From the NCBI GenBank assembly GCA_012797505.1, contig JAAZOZ010000270.1, positions 1 to 21,070 on the forward strand: a DNA stretch of 21,070 nucleotides. The letters are read 5' to 3'. Below, piece by piece: positions 1 through 8,400 of the stretch (position 1 is its first letter; each line of letters opens with the position of its first letter). A model generated the notes under the pieces. The model was not told the DNA's origin. It was given only the letters and a program-made list of their open reading frames with translations, and searched no databases. This DNA is from Smithella sp. GTDB taxonomy: Bacteria > Desulfobacterota > Syntrophia > Syntrophales > Smithellaceae. The position numbers and the translations under genes were made by a program.

Positions 1-912
1 ATCTTTCAAATCAGCTATTTTGTTGCCGTGGTGGTGGTTGCCGGTTTTACGGGATTCATGCTTTTTTTCATCTATCGTCCGGATATCGTCAACATGATCA
101 TCATCGTCATCATGATTCAGCTCATCAGCCTGCTGATTTTTGTTCCCATCCGTTTCATGGTGGCGCTTTGTTGTGCCATGTACGGCGTCTTCATCACCTT
201 GGTTACCCGCTTCGTGCTGGGAACATCGCCGGCCAATCTGGTCGCTCTGCTCGTTCTGCTTATGCTTCCGGTCGTCATCGGCGCCGGGACCACGATGCGG
301 CTGGGCTTTGCTCAGAGGAGGGAATTTGCTCATTTGACCGAAACCAAAAGAATCAACCGGGAACTGGCCGAAGAAATGCAAAAGCGCGTCGCGCTGGAGG
401 AAAAGCTCAAGGAACTGGCCTCGACGGATCCCCTGACCGGGCTGTACAACCGGCGGCAATACGAGATGCTTTTTCAGCATGAGATCGGGCGGTCGAGGCG
501 CAGGGATTCTCCCCTGTCCGTGGGAATTCTCGACCTGGACAACTTCAAACTGGTGAACGACACCCACGGCCACACGGCCGGCGATGCAGTGCTGCGCTGC
601 GTGGCGGACGTGTGCCGGAGAAATCTCCGCGCGATCGACATCGTCGGACGGCTGGGAGGAGAAGAGTTTATTATCCTGATGCCCGAATGCGACATCGACC
701 AGGCCAATATTCTGGGCAACCGGCTTTTAAAAATGATCGAATCGGCCGTGGTCGATGCCAACACGGCTTCCATCAGAATCACCGCCACCATCGGGATCAC
801 CCAACTGTTTCCGGACGACAAAGGCATCGAAGTCATCATCAGCCGGGCCGACGACGCCCTTTACCGCGGCAAGAGAGCCGGCCGCAACCGGGTGGAAATC
901 AACCGCTGCTGA
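1..912 (+). CDS. Membrane-anchored GGDEF diguanylate cyclase (5' partial)
   Basis: This gene makes cyclic di-GMP from two GTP at the inner membrane. The frame is open to the left edge, so the start lies upstream; the GTG at 28 is only the first in-window start codon. The N-terminal ~95 visible residues hold about four hydrophobic segments, followed by a short charged linker helix (roughly residues 100-130). The catalytic domain begins near STDPLTGLYNRR. The active-site GGEEF motif is at 655-669. An RAID I-site lies at 628-639, exactly five residues upstream, so product inhibition by c-di-GMP is expected. The substrate-binding DLDNFKLVND motif and the C-terminal DDALYRGKRAGRNRV motif are intact. 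The sensory fold of the membrane part is not recognised, and no EAL domain follows. It converges with the next gene, with a 44-nt gap. The family call is firm; the signal sensed is unknown. Confidence 0.93.
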   Translation: MFQISYFVAVVVVAGFTGFMLFFIYRPDIVNMIIIVIMIQLISLLIFVPIRFMVALCCAMYGVFITLVTRFVLGTSPANLVALLVLLMLPVVIGAGTTMRLGFAQRREFAHLTETKRINRELAEEMQKRVALEEKLKELASTDPLTGLYNRRQYEMLFQHEIGRSRRRDSPLSVGILDLDNFKLVNDTHGHTAGDAVLRCVADVCRRNLRAIDIVGRLGGEEFIILMPECDIDQANILGNRLLKMIESAVVDANTASIRITATIGITQLFPDDKGIEVIISRADDALYRGKRAGRNRVEINRC

Positions 913-956
913 ACCGAGGTAACGTTCGTCACTTCTATGTTTCTCACTGCTTCAAC

Positions 957-1775
957 TCATGTTTTTTGGGCATTTATGCCTGTGTATTTTTTATTGTGCA
1001 GCGCGTGGACAACGAGAAACGTATTCCATTCACGGTCTTCGACGCCCCACGCGCCGTCTTTTTTCTGAACATTCAGTAAAAGAGGCGAGACCCTGATCCA
1101 TTGACGGTGCGCCGATTCCGCGTCCAGATGGGCCAGGGCGTTCACCGTCAGGAAAAACGGAACAGGCGCCGGCCAGATGCCAGATGATTTTTGGATTTTT
1201 TCCAGATCCTCGATCAGGTTCATGGCGCTGGGATCGCGCGCGTACAGCGGATGAACAACCAGAGCCCGTAAAATATTGCTCTTCTCCGGCCAGACCTCCG
1301 TATGCTCCGCGTGACGCTCAAGCCATCCGATCAGCAGCCGGTAATGCGCTTCAACGCGCTCCTCTTTCTCCATGTGGAATATCGAAGCCAGAAAAAGCGT
1401 CGCGCAGGCAAAAACCAGCGGCTGTCTTGCACTGATCAAAGGCAGTTCGCGGAAAGCGTCGTCGGACAGGTCTTCCAGGTACGGTCCGGAAAGGTCACCC
1501 GTCAATGTCGTATCGATCAACCAGCCAAGAGCCCTGCGGATGTCTTCCGTTCTTTCCCGAACCGTCAGATGCAGGCCGAACAAACGCCTGATGGTTTCCA
1601 AAAACGATTGATTCCAGGAACCATCGGCGGCCTGGCCCCGCGTCAGGGAAGACACGGTTTGATTGAAATCATCCCGCCACGCGGCATTTTCGGATTCGCC
1701 CAGCCATTTCTTGCGCGCGTACAACCCGGCCGGTGATTTACTGGCCTGGAAAATTTGAAAAGGATGATAGCGCAT
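957..1775 (-). CDS. Alpha/alpha-toroid (prenyltransferase/squalene-cyclase-like repeat) protein
   Basis: This is an uncharacterised 272-residue protein. Three repeats resemble the QW-type repeats of terpenoid cyclases and protein prenyltransferase beta subunits: ADGSWNQSFLETIRRLFGL near residue 50, SSGIWPAPVPFFLTVNAL near 195, and KDGAWGVEDREWNTFLVVHA near 245. The rest is predicted helical, which suits an alpha/alpha toroid. I see no DXDD or other catalytic acid motif of squalene-hopene cyclases and no signal peptide, so enzymatic activity is unproven. The ATG is supported by AAGGA 10 nt upstream on the minus strand. It lies 60 nt downstream of the broken rhuM-like gene and may be cotranscribed with it. 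The intervening strand is a polypurine run. It could be a partner gene of the decayed restriction-modification locus or an unrelated neighbour; the sequence does not decide. Confidence 0.7.
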   Translation of the reverse strand: MRYHPFQIFQASKSPAGLYARKKWLGESENAAWRDDFNQTVSSLTRGQAADGSWNQSFLETIRRLFGLHLTVRERTEDIRRALGWLIDTTLTGDLSGPYLEDLSDDAFRELPLISARQPLVFACATLFLASIFHMEKEERVEAHYRLLIGWLERHAEHTEVWPEKSNILRALVVHPLYARDPSAMNLIEDLEKIQKSSGIWPAPVPFFLTVNALAHLDAESAHRQWIRVSPLLLNVQKKDGAWGVEDREWNTFLVVHALHNKKYTGINAQKT

Positions 1776-1835
1776 TATGGTCCGTTCCTTTTCTCTTTGT
1801 TTTTCTTTTTGTTTTCTTTCCTTCCGGCAAGGCTT

Positions 1836-2872
1836 TTACAAATTTTTTTTAATCTTTTTCGTTTTTTCCACAAAGTGGTCAAAGTCGCTCGTCGGCTCTT
1901 GTGCTTCACGTTGCAGGCGTTTGACCTCGAATTTTTCAAATTCCGTGGTGGCGTGTTCTTCGGCCATGTCCTGTGAAATTCTGCCGGCATGCGTCAGAAT
2001 ATTGCGCTCGTTAAACCGCAAAAAGGCATCGAGTTTTTTGATCCAGTCGGCCATGTGCATGGGTTTATGGCGGCGCGCCTGATCTTCGGCATAATCCAGA
2101 TACATGGTCACCACACGGTTGAGTTCGCGGATTTCGTCTTCGCCAGATAATTCTTGGCGACGGCAACATCGGTTTTACGAATAAGGCCGTGAGGCGCGTT
2201 TTTCCATGTCGTCAATCCCATGTGCGGCTTTTGCGCGTCAGCCCGTTGATAGATGACTTCCGCCGCGGTGTGTCCATGAATCGCCCAGTGCAGTTTGTTT
2301 TGTACCGTGGCAAAAAAGGTCTGGGTTATTTCGGCGCCGGAATCGTAATCAATGCTGGTGGCATAAATATCGGTGATTTTCTGGTAGAACATCCGCTCCG
2401 AGGCACGGATGGCGCGAATGCGTTCGAGGAGTTCATCGAAGTAGTTATCGCCAAGCGTGCGTCCGGCTGCCAGCCGGTCGTCATCCATGGTAAATCCTTT
2501 GACGAGGAGTTCTGAAAGACGGGCGGTGGCCCATTTTCGAAAAGCTGTGCCGCGGGCGGAGCGGACCCGATAGCCCACGGCAAGGATGGCGTCGAGGTTA
2601 TAATGTTCCACCATGCGGGCAACCATGCGGACGCCTTCGGTTTGAACTATTCGGAATTTCCGAATAGTTGCTGCTGTATCGAGTTCGCCCTCTCCATAAA
2701 TACCTTTCAAATGTTCATTCACAGTCGGAACAGTTACCTGATAAAGTTCTGCGATAAGTCTTTGCGTCAGCCAGACGGTTTTCCCGTCGATGCGCACCTG
2801 CACACGCAGAGAGCCGTCTTCATAAATCAGCAATTGCCCTTCGGAAGATGCGGGAATAAGTTCATTCGCCAT
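1836..2872 (-). pseudogene. RhuM-family protein, disrupted by a one-base frameshift
   Basis: The two halves together match the virulence RhuM family, which is often found inside type I restriction-modification loci and has no settled function. The 5' half starts at ATG 2870-2872 (MANELIPASS), supported by TCCTT (AAGGA on the coding strand) at 2881-2885. It carries the family's N-terminal helix-turn-helix-like stretch (LTQRLIAELYQVTVPTVNEH) and the core ending VAVAKNYL. After NYL the frame runs into KTKSANSTVW and a stop at about 2112. The +1 shifted frame continues with EDEIRELNRVVTMYLDYAED and a conserved C-terminus ending at 1836. The break is near 2142-2145; restoring one base (for example GGC for GC) gives one 345-residue protein, close to the family's usual length. 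A real mutation and a sequencing or assembly error are both possible. Confidence 0.85.
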
Positions 2873-2963
2873 AGCCGATTTCCTTGAAAATATTGACAGC
2901 GCGCCAGAGATCTGCCTCGAAACCAAGATTTGCACCGCCGTTATTGTTTTTGTCTTTAGCCAT
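2862..2963 (-). pseudogene. HsdM (type I restriction methylase) scar: N-terminus fused in frame to apparent C-terminus
   Basis: This is a 33-codon frame opening with MAKDKNNNGGANLGFEADLW, which is the characteristic start of many HsdM DNA methyltransferase subunits (the LGFE..LW stretch). After 'RAV' it ends NIFKEIGYGE-stop. That tail resembles the usual HsdM C-terminal ending (N-L-K-x-x-G-Y-G), so roughly 450-500 internal codons seem to have been lost without shifting the frame. The catalytic NPPF and SAM-binding motifs are absent, so it cannot methylate DNA. GGTGAG lies 7 nt before the ATG. The TGA at 2862-2864 overlaps the start of rhuM (ATG 2870-2872), keeping the tight coupling expected of an hsdM-rhuM operon. 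The match rests on recall of family sequences, not on an alignment. Confidence 0.6.
2881..2885 (-). promoter_or_regulatory. Ribosome binding site fixing the rhuM start
   Basis: TCCTT on the plus strand reads AAGGA on the coding strand, 8 nt before ATG 2870-2872. It supports that start over a longer in-frame extension reaching 2935, and it lies inside the upstream HsdM scar. Confidence 0.6.
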
Positions 2964-3043
2964 AATTTAACTCACCATTAAAAAAGGAGCGATTTCGAAT
3001 GTTAAAAACGTAATTCTGAAGGAAATTCTTTGGGTCGGCGGTT

Positions 3044-3071
3044 ATCTTACTACTTTGAAACGACTTTGCAA
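3044..3071 (-). promoter_or_regulatory. Possible sigma-70-like promoter of the HsdM-scar/rhuM unit
   Basis: On the minus strand TTGCAA (3066-3071) is followed after 16 nt by TAAGAT (3044-3049), about 80 nt upstream of the ATG at 2963. Each hexamer matches four of six consensus bases. The region is AT-rich. This is a weak prediction from sequence alone. Confidence 0.28.
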
Positions 3072-3108
3072 GAAAAAATCAGTAATATCATAAACAATGC
3101 AAGCTGAT

Positions 3109-3326
3109 CTTTGCACAACGCATAAAACCGCTAAGTTTGTCATACCTCTATGTAAAAAAAGCAAGTCCCTTTTTTACGTAGGGGAAGTAACAATCGTTCT
3201 GGCGCAGGCCGGTATCCAGACATCGTCCCCGCGGAAGCGGGGAACCAGTTCCTTTATTCCTGGATTCCGGATCGCGTTGCGCTTGTCCGGAATGACGGTT
3301 TTGATGATTTTTGTAATTGTGCAAAG
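3109..3326. repeat. MITE-like dispersed intergenic element with inverted ends
   Basis: The left end ctttgcacaa (3109-3118) is an exact inverted copy of ttgtgcaaag (3317-3326). A 9-bp direct repeat, caagctgat, lies at 3100-3108 directly beside the left end and at 3331-3339 four bases beyond the right end. Inside are an A/T stem (3149-3159 pairing with 3170-3180, one mismatch), a perfect CCCCGC/GCGGGG hairpin with a GGAA loop (3227-3242), and ccggtatccag (3209-3219) pairing with ctggattccgg (3260-3270, one mismatch). A third small palindrome (ccgga/tccgg, 3267-3290) ends at the GGAATGAC stretch. The inner part is of a type I know as highly repeated in deltaproteobacterial genomes. No transposase is encoded, so it would be a non-autonomous element or a REP-type repeat. 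Confidence 0.55.
3227..3242. repeat. Perfect GC hairpin inside the dispersed repeat
   Basis: CCCCGC and GCGGGG form a 6-bp perfect stem closed by a GGAA loop. No T-tract follows on either strand, so it is a structural part of the repeat and not a standard intrinsic terminator. Confidence 0.6.
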
Positions 3327-3399
3327 CTCTCAAGCTGATTCTACACGGCTGCACTAAGGGAAAAAGAGGGCGGGTTTCAGGAGACGGGCTTTGTCCGCG

Positions 3400-3471
3400 C
3401 TACATCCCGGTGAAGAGCATGATGATGACGGGGACGCCGATGACGCGGAGAATTGCGTATTTTGCCGTCAT
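3400..3471 (-). CDS. Putative 23-residue single-helix membrane microprotein
   Basis: This very small gene begins MTAKYAILRV and ends IIMLFTGM. After a short basic N-terminus nearly all residues are hydrophobic, which fits one transmembrane helix with a helix-bending Gly-Val-Pro in the middle. Its ATG (3469-3471) overlaps the stop of the upstream lipoprotein gene in a 4-nt ATGA arrangement, which points to translational coupling in the envelope operon. No strong separate ribosome binding site is seen. I cannot assign a family. Tiny membrane proteins of this look are common beside envelope genes, but a chance open frame of 24 codons cannot be excluded. The overlap, the composition and the position at the end of an operon are the reasons to call it. 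Confidence 0.45.
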   Translation of the reverse strand: MTAKYAILRVIGVPVIIMLFTGM

Positions 3472-4070
3472 CTGCATTCGTTAAGCTTGAGGGTCATGCG
3501 GGATTTGCCCCGTCCGGCCGGATAGTCCCGGAGCAGACCGCTGACCAGACATCCGGCGATTTCGCCGATGTCTTCATCCCCTTCGCTTGAAACTTCGCCC
3601 TGCCAGAGTTTATTGCCCGGCTTTTGGCCTGCCGCGCCGAAAACATCCATTCTGATTTGGCGAATCTGAACCGTATAGTATCCGCCGCCCTCGATCACAT
3701 AGTGCGTGTCCGGTGATCCACCTTCGCGCGACGGCATCAAGACCGGGACCGGGCGGGACACGACCGGCTCCCGCCTCTTCTCAGTGGTTGTACCGGCCTT
3801 CACAGCGACGAGGATATTCGGATTTCTGTCGTCATGGACAAAGCCCTTCTTTTCCATTTCGCTGCGGATGAGGACCGGCAGCTTTTGCGTCAGGGACTTT
3901 TCTCCCTCAGGAGGAAGAAAGGAAAATCTTTTCTGGGCCGAGGCGTTGAAGTTCGGCGCTGCATGACTTTCGACCTGCATGGCGATATGCGTTGGAGCGC
4001 AGCCCGCCATCCAGCACAGACAGGTCATTCCCAGCAGTGCGCGAAACAAAAATGTTCTCTTTGCGGCCAT
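3468..4070 (-). CDS. DUF4136-type lipoprotein
   Basis: This is a 200-residue predicted lipoprotein exported by Sec and lipidated at Cys24. The signal peptide runs MAAKRTFLF, a hydrophobic core, then the lipobox W-M-A-G-C at residues 20-24. The mature part starts APTHIAMQVE and has the DUF4136 pattern: a KRFSFLPP strand, an LPVLIRSEMEKKGF helix, the NPNILVAVKA strand, then a C-terminal LWQGEVSSEGDEDIGEIAGC segment. The ATG at 4068-4070 is chosen because it lies 1 nt after the yihY-like stop and has AAGGA 8 nt upstream; a longer frame to 4124 would add 18 non-signal residues overlapping the neighbour. It ends in a 4-nt overlap with the microprotein gene. DUF4136 proteins have no known activity. 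Inference: outer-membrane anchored, envelope maintenance. Confidence 0.82.
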   Translation of the reverse strand: MAAKRTFLFRALLGMTCLCWMAGCAPTHIAMQVESHAAPNFNASAQKRFSFLPPEGEKSLTQKLPVLIRSEMEKKGFVHDDRNPNILVAVKAGTTTEKRREPVVSRPVPVLMPSREGGSPDTHYVIEGGGYYTVQIRQIRMDVFGAAGQKPGNKLWQGEVSSEGDEDIGEIAGCLVSGLLRDYPAGRGKSRMTLKLNECR

Positions 4071-4071
4071 G

Positions 4072-5409
4072 CTACAAATCCTTGAGCAGCTTGTTTTCCG
4101 GCTGACGCGCCATCGTTTGATCAAACGTTTCCAGGGACGCTGAAAGGGCGGCGAATTCGGGGGACTGCGTAAAAGGCGTCTGGTTCAGTCCTCGTTTATC
4201 CATCGCGCCGATGACATACTGTACGGTCAGCGTGCTGACGTCGCGCGCGGGCTGATAACCCTGTTCCTCGCTTCCCTCCGTCCGGGCCATTGAAAGAATA
4301 TCGCTTTTTACCAGATTGAAAAGAATTTCATTGACGAAGCGGATGGGAATTTCCAGTTGATTGGAGATGTCGCGGGCCGTCGCGGGTTTTTCTCCCCGGA
4401 CGAACCGCTGGACCAGGTGATGGGTGATGCGCAGGGAAAGCAGCGTCCGGAGGCGGTGGCTGGCTGCGAGCGCGTCGGGTTCGAACTCGTAGGTTTCCAC
4501 GTTCTGGTAGGCAAAAGACAGCTCCGCCCCGTACAGCACGATCAGCCAGCTCAACTGAAGCCAGGCGAGAAACAGGGGCAGGGCGGCGAAGCTCCCATAG
4601 ATGGCATTGTATTGGGCAACGCCGATCTGGAACGTGATGTAAGCCCATTCGACTACCTGGAAAATCGTTCCGGTGATGATTCCGGCGATCAGGCCGACGG
4701 AAAATTTTACCTGAGTGTTCGGCATGAAAATGTAGAGGAAGGTGAAAAGCGCCCACATGAGGGTATAGGGCAGCAGCCTCAGAAGAAAAAAGATGACGGG
4801 GCCGAAGCTTCCCAAAACGGTGAACTTCTCCAGAATCAGATTCACCTGCGTGGTAATGAAAACGTTTACTCCGCTCGACAGCACAAGGATGACCGGGCAG
4901 ATCAAAATAAGCGACAGATAATCGCCGAACATTCGTCCGATGGTTCGTTTTTCCCGGATGCCCCAGATGTCGTTGAAAGACTCTTCAATCTGCCGCAGCA
5001 TTTTGACGACGGCCCAGAAAAGAACCACCAGGCCGACGCCGGCGATCAGTCCGCCCTTCGTATTGGCCAGAAGGGCGTCGGAAAACTGGATCACATTGGC
5101 CAGGATGTCCTCGTGGCCGGCCAGTTTTTCGCGCAGTTGTTCTTCCAGCACTTTCTGAAATCCGAAGCCCTTGGCGATGCCGAAGGCCATAGCCGCGATG
5201 GGGACGATCGAAACCAGCGAATAAAAGGTCAGGGAGGACGCGCGAAGCTGGCATTTGTCTTCGTCGAAGCCCCGAATGGAAAGGATCAGGACCCTGGCCA
5301 GTTTCAGAAAGAAAGATTTTCCCGGAGGGAGCCCCGTGCCGCGAATTCTCCAGATGTCTTTTCGGACGAAATCCGCCGTTTTTTGAATCCGCGTTTTGTT
5401 TTCGGCCAT
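4072..5409 (-). CDS. YihY/virulence factor BrkB family membrane protein
   Basis: This is a 445-residue inner-membrane protein. About six transmembrane helices lie between residues 55 and 305, and the family signatures are clear: LRASSLTFYSLVSIVPIAAM near residue 56 and YGSFAALPLFLAWLQLSW near residue 270, followed by YGAELSFAYQN. The old name 'RNase BN' for this family is wrong; its function is unsettled. The last ~125 residues form a soluble tail with a winged-helix-like piece (ATARDISNQLEIPIRFVNEI) seen in long members of the family. The ATG at 5407-5409 has AAAGGAGA 4 nt upstream, and this ribosome binding site overlaps the stop of the AsmA-like gene 10 nt before. It sits between the AsmA-like gene and a lipoprotein gene, consistent with an envelope operon. 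The role beyond membrane location is unknown. Confidence 0.92.
   Translation of the reverse strand: MAENKTRIQKTADFVRKDIWRIRGTGLPPGKSFFLKLARVLILSIRGFDEDKCQLRASSLTFYSLVSIVPIAAMAFGIAKGFGFQKVLEEQLREKLAGHEDILANVIQFSDALLANTKGGLIAGVGLVVLFWAVVKMLRQIEESFNDIWGIREKRTIGRMFGDYLSLILICPVILVLSSGVNVFITTQVNLILEKFTVLGSFGPVIFFLLRLLPYTLMWALFTFLYIFMPNTQVKFSVGLIAGIITGTIFQVVEWAYITFQIGVAQYNAIYGSFAALPLFLAWLQLSWLIVLYGAELSFAYQNVETYEFEPDALAASHRLRTLLSLRITHHLVQRFVRGEKPATARDISNQLEIPIRFVNEILFNLVKSDILSMARTEGSEEQGYQPARDVSTLTVQYVIGAMDKRGLNQTPFTQSPEFAALSASLETFDQTMARQPENKLLKDL
4079..4083 (-). promoter_or_regulatory. Ribosome binding site deciding the lipoprotein start
   Basis: TCCTT here reads AAGGA on the coding strand, 8 nt before ATG 4068-4070. 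It lies inside the last codons of the YihY/BrkB-family gene, so the two genes are read in tandem. Confidence 0.65.
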
Positions 5410-5419
5410 GATGTCTCCT

Positions 5420-8400
5420 TTAGTTTCCCAGAATGACTTCCCCCGTATCCGTGATCAGCTTTTCCGGCAGTTGAAAAAGTCGCCGGAAGACGCCCAGCGT
5501 TTCCTTTCCAATGGATCTTACCGGCATGGGCTTGACGTTCGGGTCTTTCCAATCGCCGTTAATCTTAACATAAATCGTGAGCACATTCCCGTTTTTATCC
5601 AGAATCAGCCAGCCCACGACCGGCATTTTTGACACAATCAGATCCAGCGTTTGCAGGGGGTGGATGCCGGCGATGCAGTCCACTTCTTTTCGGAAAGCGT
5701 CAACGCTGCCGGCCGCCGAGATTTCCATTGCGTCGCCGGCAATAAAGAAATCTTTTGAAGAAAACACGCCGTTTTGAACGGAGGCATGGGCGGTGATGGC
5801 GCTGTAAGGCATTCCGTCCTTGGCCATGTCCGGCAGTTTCAGCCGAAAAAGCTGAGAAACGTTCAGCAGGGAGAAAATTTTGGAAAGAACGGGAAACTTT
5901 TTCAGGACACCCTTTTCAGCCCGGATCTGCAAAGCGCCGGCTGCCGTTTTCTTCAGATCGGCAAATTGACTTCCGGAAGCGGTCAGGTCTCCGGAGACAG
6001 ACAGACTGCCGGTGATCGGTCTGTCTCCGATGTTCATAACGCTCTGGAGCTTTGCCAGGCTGATTCCGTCGGCGGCAAGATTCGCTTCATAGCGGTTCCG
6101 ACCGTCCGGACGAAGGGTCGCTTTGCCTTTTGCCCGGATGTGCCCGTCAAAAACATCCGCTTCCAGGGACTGGACGTTCAGCTTTCCGGGTGTGTAGTTC
6201 AGCACGGCCTGCAGGGCGCTGAATTCAACGCCTTCCAGAAAAGCCGCGTCTGCCCGAACGGTTGCGTCGACGGTTGCGCCGGATGGCGCGGAATCGTCTT
6301 TTTTGGATGTTTTCAGGGAGGCCAGAAGGGCGATGTCATCGGAATGGATACGAGGGGAGGTTATCTCCGCCGTAATTTTCGGCGCAGCAAAATCCCGGAT
6401 GCGCCCCGACGCGTTGAAAAAAGTTTTCCCCAGGCCGAATGAAAGACGGCTGACCTGGAGGTCTCCGCTTTTCCAGACTGCCTCCGCGCTGACGACGGAA
6501 AAAGACGCGTCGTCTTTCGGGCTTGTCCATCCGAGATCCTGTGCGTGGAGCCGATCGGCGCTGAAGTGAACCATGACGACCGGTTTGCGAAAATCATCAA
6601 CGCTGAACTTTCCCTGAATGTCGCTTTCTCCGATTTTTGCTTTGAGCGGACCCGTTTCCATTTTGTCGCCCCGGAAATAGATCTGCCCGGTCAAGCCGTT
6701 AACCGGCTTGTCGAGCGCCGGGACCGTCAAAGAAACGTTGCTCAGCGACGCGTTCCCCGTCCATTGCAGAGAGGCGGGATGAAGGAGGTCGCCCTTGCCG
6801 GAAACATTGAGCGAGGCGGTGCCCGAAGGATTCATATTCCTCAGGACAGGAAACAGGGCTGCGGCTTTACGAAGGTTCATGGTTTTCGATTCGGCATGCA
6901 GGGAAAGAGGAATCTCTCCGGAGAAGTTATAGGTCGCCGAACCGCTGATCTTCACAGGTGGCAGATCACACCTGAAGGAAGAAAATGTCAGTGTTTCCGC
7001 ATGGACTATCATTTCGGCGGTCAGGTTGTTTGTTTTGGAGGCGGGTTTTTCCAGGATGTCCGGAAACGCATAGGAAGCTTTGGTCAGATCCCAGTTGGCA
7101 TGGACGCGGAAATCGGAGGCCGTTCCCTTTCCCGACAGATCGAGAGTGGACGGACCGTTGAAGCTGAAATTACGAAACCGGTCTTTTCCCAGAAGCCATA
7201 CGACTTCCTCGCGGGTTGGCTGGACGGTCATGTCTGCCGTGTATTCAACGGGACCGGGCCTCGCAAAATCGGAAATGCTTCCTTCCAGTGAAAAGGGCGA
7301 TTGGCCGAAAAGCCCTTTCATGCCGCGCAGCCGGAACAGGCGGTTTTGAAGTTCCAGGGTGCCGCGGATGTCATGAAAATCCGGCGCGGTTTGTTGCGCT
7401 GAAAAAACGCCTTCACTGACGTCCGCCCGGAGGGAGAGGACCCCTGCATTTTCCGGACTGTCGATATGTGCGATCTGACTTTTCCTGCCTTTGAGCGTTC
7501 CTTCGCTCAGGCGGAAATTGCCGTCCCGAATGTGCGCGGCAATAAAATCTCCCACCGTTTTTGGAATAATTTTCCATGGAATGAAGGGCCGCATTTCCTT
7601 CAGGGAAAAAGCCGACGTTGTGGCGGTAGCCGTCAGGAAGAAATCTTCCTTGTCCAAGTCCTCGATGTTCAGGCGGCCGCCGGCTTCAAAGCGATCGATT
7701 GCCAGGCGTGACACGTCCAGCGAAAGATTTCCAGTGTTGCGGCTCAAAGCGTAATCGAGGCGGACCGTCTGCGGGGTGAGCGGATTGGAAAAAGCCCTGG
7801 AGCAGTCGAGCAGGGCGCTTTTCACTGCGACGCTGCCCTTTGATGAAAAATTTGCCGGGGTTCCGGAAAAATTTGTGTCCACATCCAGCAGGCCGCCCAG
7901 CCGTTCAATGGATGCCTTATTCTTCAGATAGGGAGCGTAATGCTGAAGATCCGATCCTGTAAGCCGGATGGAAGCGTTCAGGGTGCTTGCCCAAACGGGT
8001 TTATCGGGCGGGGCGGGGTCAAAGGTTCCTTTCAGGGAAAGAGCCGCCTGGTTCCGGTCTTCGATCACGGTCGCATTCATTTGATATTGAAATGGACTGC
8101 CCCACAAAGGAGAATCAACGGTGCAGTCGAGATCATCCAGACGGGTGGTGATCCCTTCATTTCCCGCAGCCTGATCCTCAAATATCACCGATCCTTTTTC
8201 AATGGTGATGTTGCGGACTTTCAGCGATGTTTCCTTCCGGGGTTTTGCCAGAAGATCGGCAATGTTCAGTTCCCCGGTTCTGTCCCGTTTCAGTGAAAAG
8301 ACGGGCCGATCCAGAGTAACTTCCCTAAGGGAGATTTGATTTTTCAAGAGGGGGAGTATGTTCAGGTGAAGGAAAGCGGAACGGATGTGAACGAAGTCGG

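Larger units (their letters stand above)
2964..3399. other. Gene-free AT-rich intergenic region with a MITE-like repeat
   Basis: This 436-bp stretch separates the decayed restriction-modification remnant from the envelope operon; genes on both sides run on the minus strand. No convincing gene lies in it. It holds a weak promoter candidate near 3044-3071 and the repeat element at 3109-3326. The short frames across 3097-3357 on both strands are translations of the repeat. No clear terminator for the envelope operon was found between 3355 and 3399. Confidence 0.7.

Noticed and set aside
969..980. ggcatttatgcc hairpin followed by a T-rich stretch as terminator of the GGDEF gene
   Set aside because: The stem is only 4-5 bp and the T-run starts 6 nt later; it also lies within the last codons of the convergent gene. 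Too weak to call.
2142..2145. Programmed ribosomal frameshifting in rhuM
   Set aside because: No slippery heptamer or clear downstream stem was seen; mutation or sequence error is simpler.
3097..3357. Small frames on both strands across the intergenic repeat
   Set aside because: Their translations (for example the PESRNKGTGSPLPRG type) are the usual spurious proteins of dispersed palindromic repeats.
4357..5436. A 359-codon plus-strand frame antisense to the YihY/BrkB-family gene
   Set aside because: The product is Gln/Asp/Gly-rich low-quality sequence opposite a well-supported membrane protein gene.
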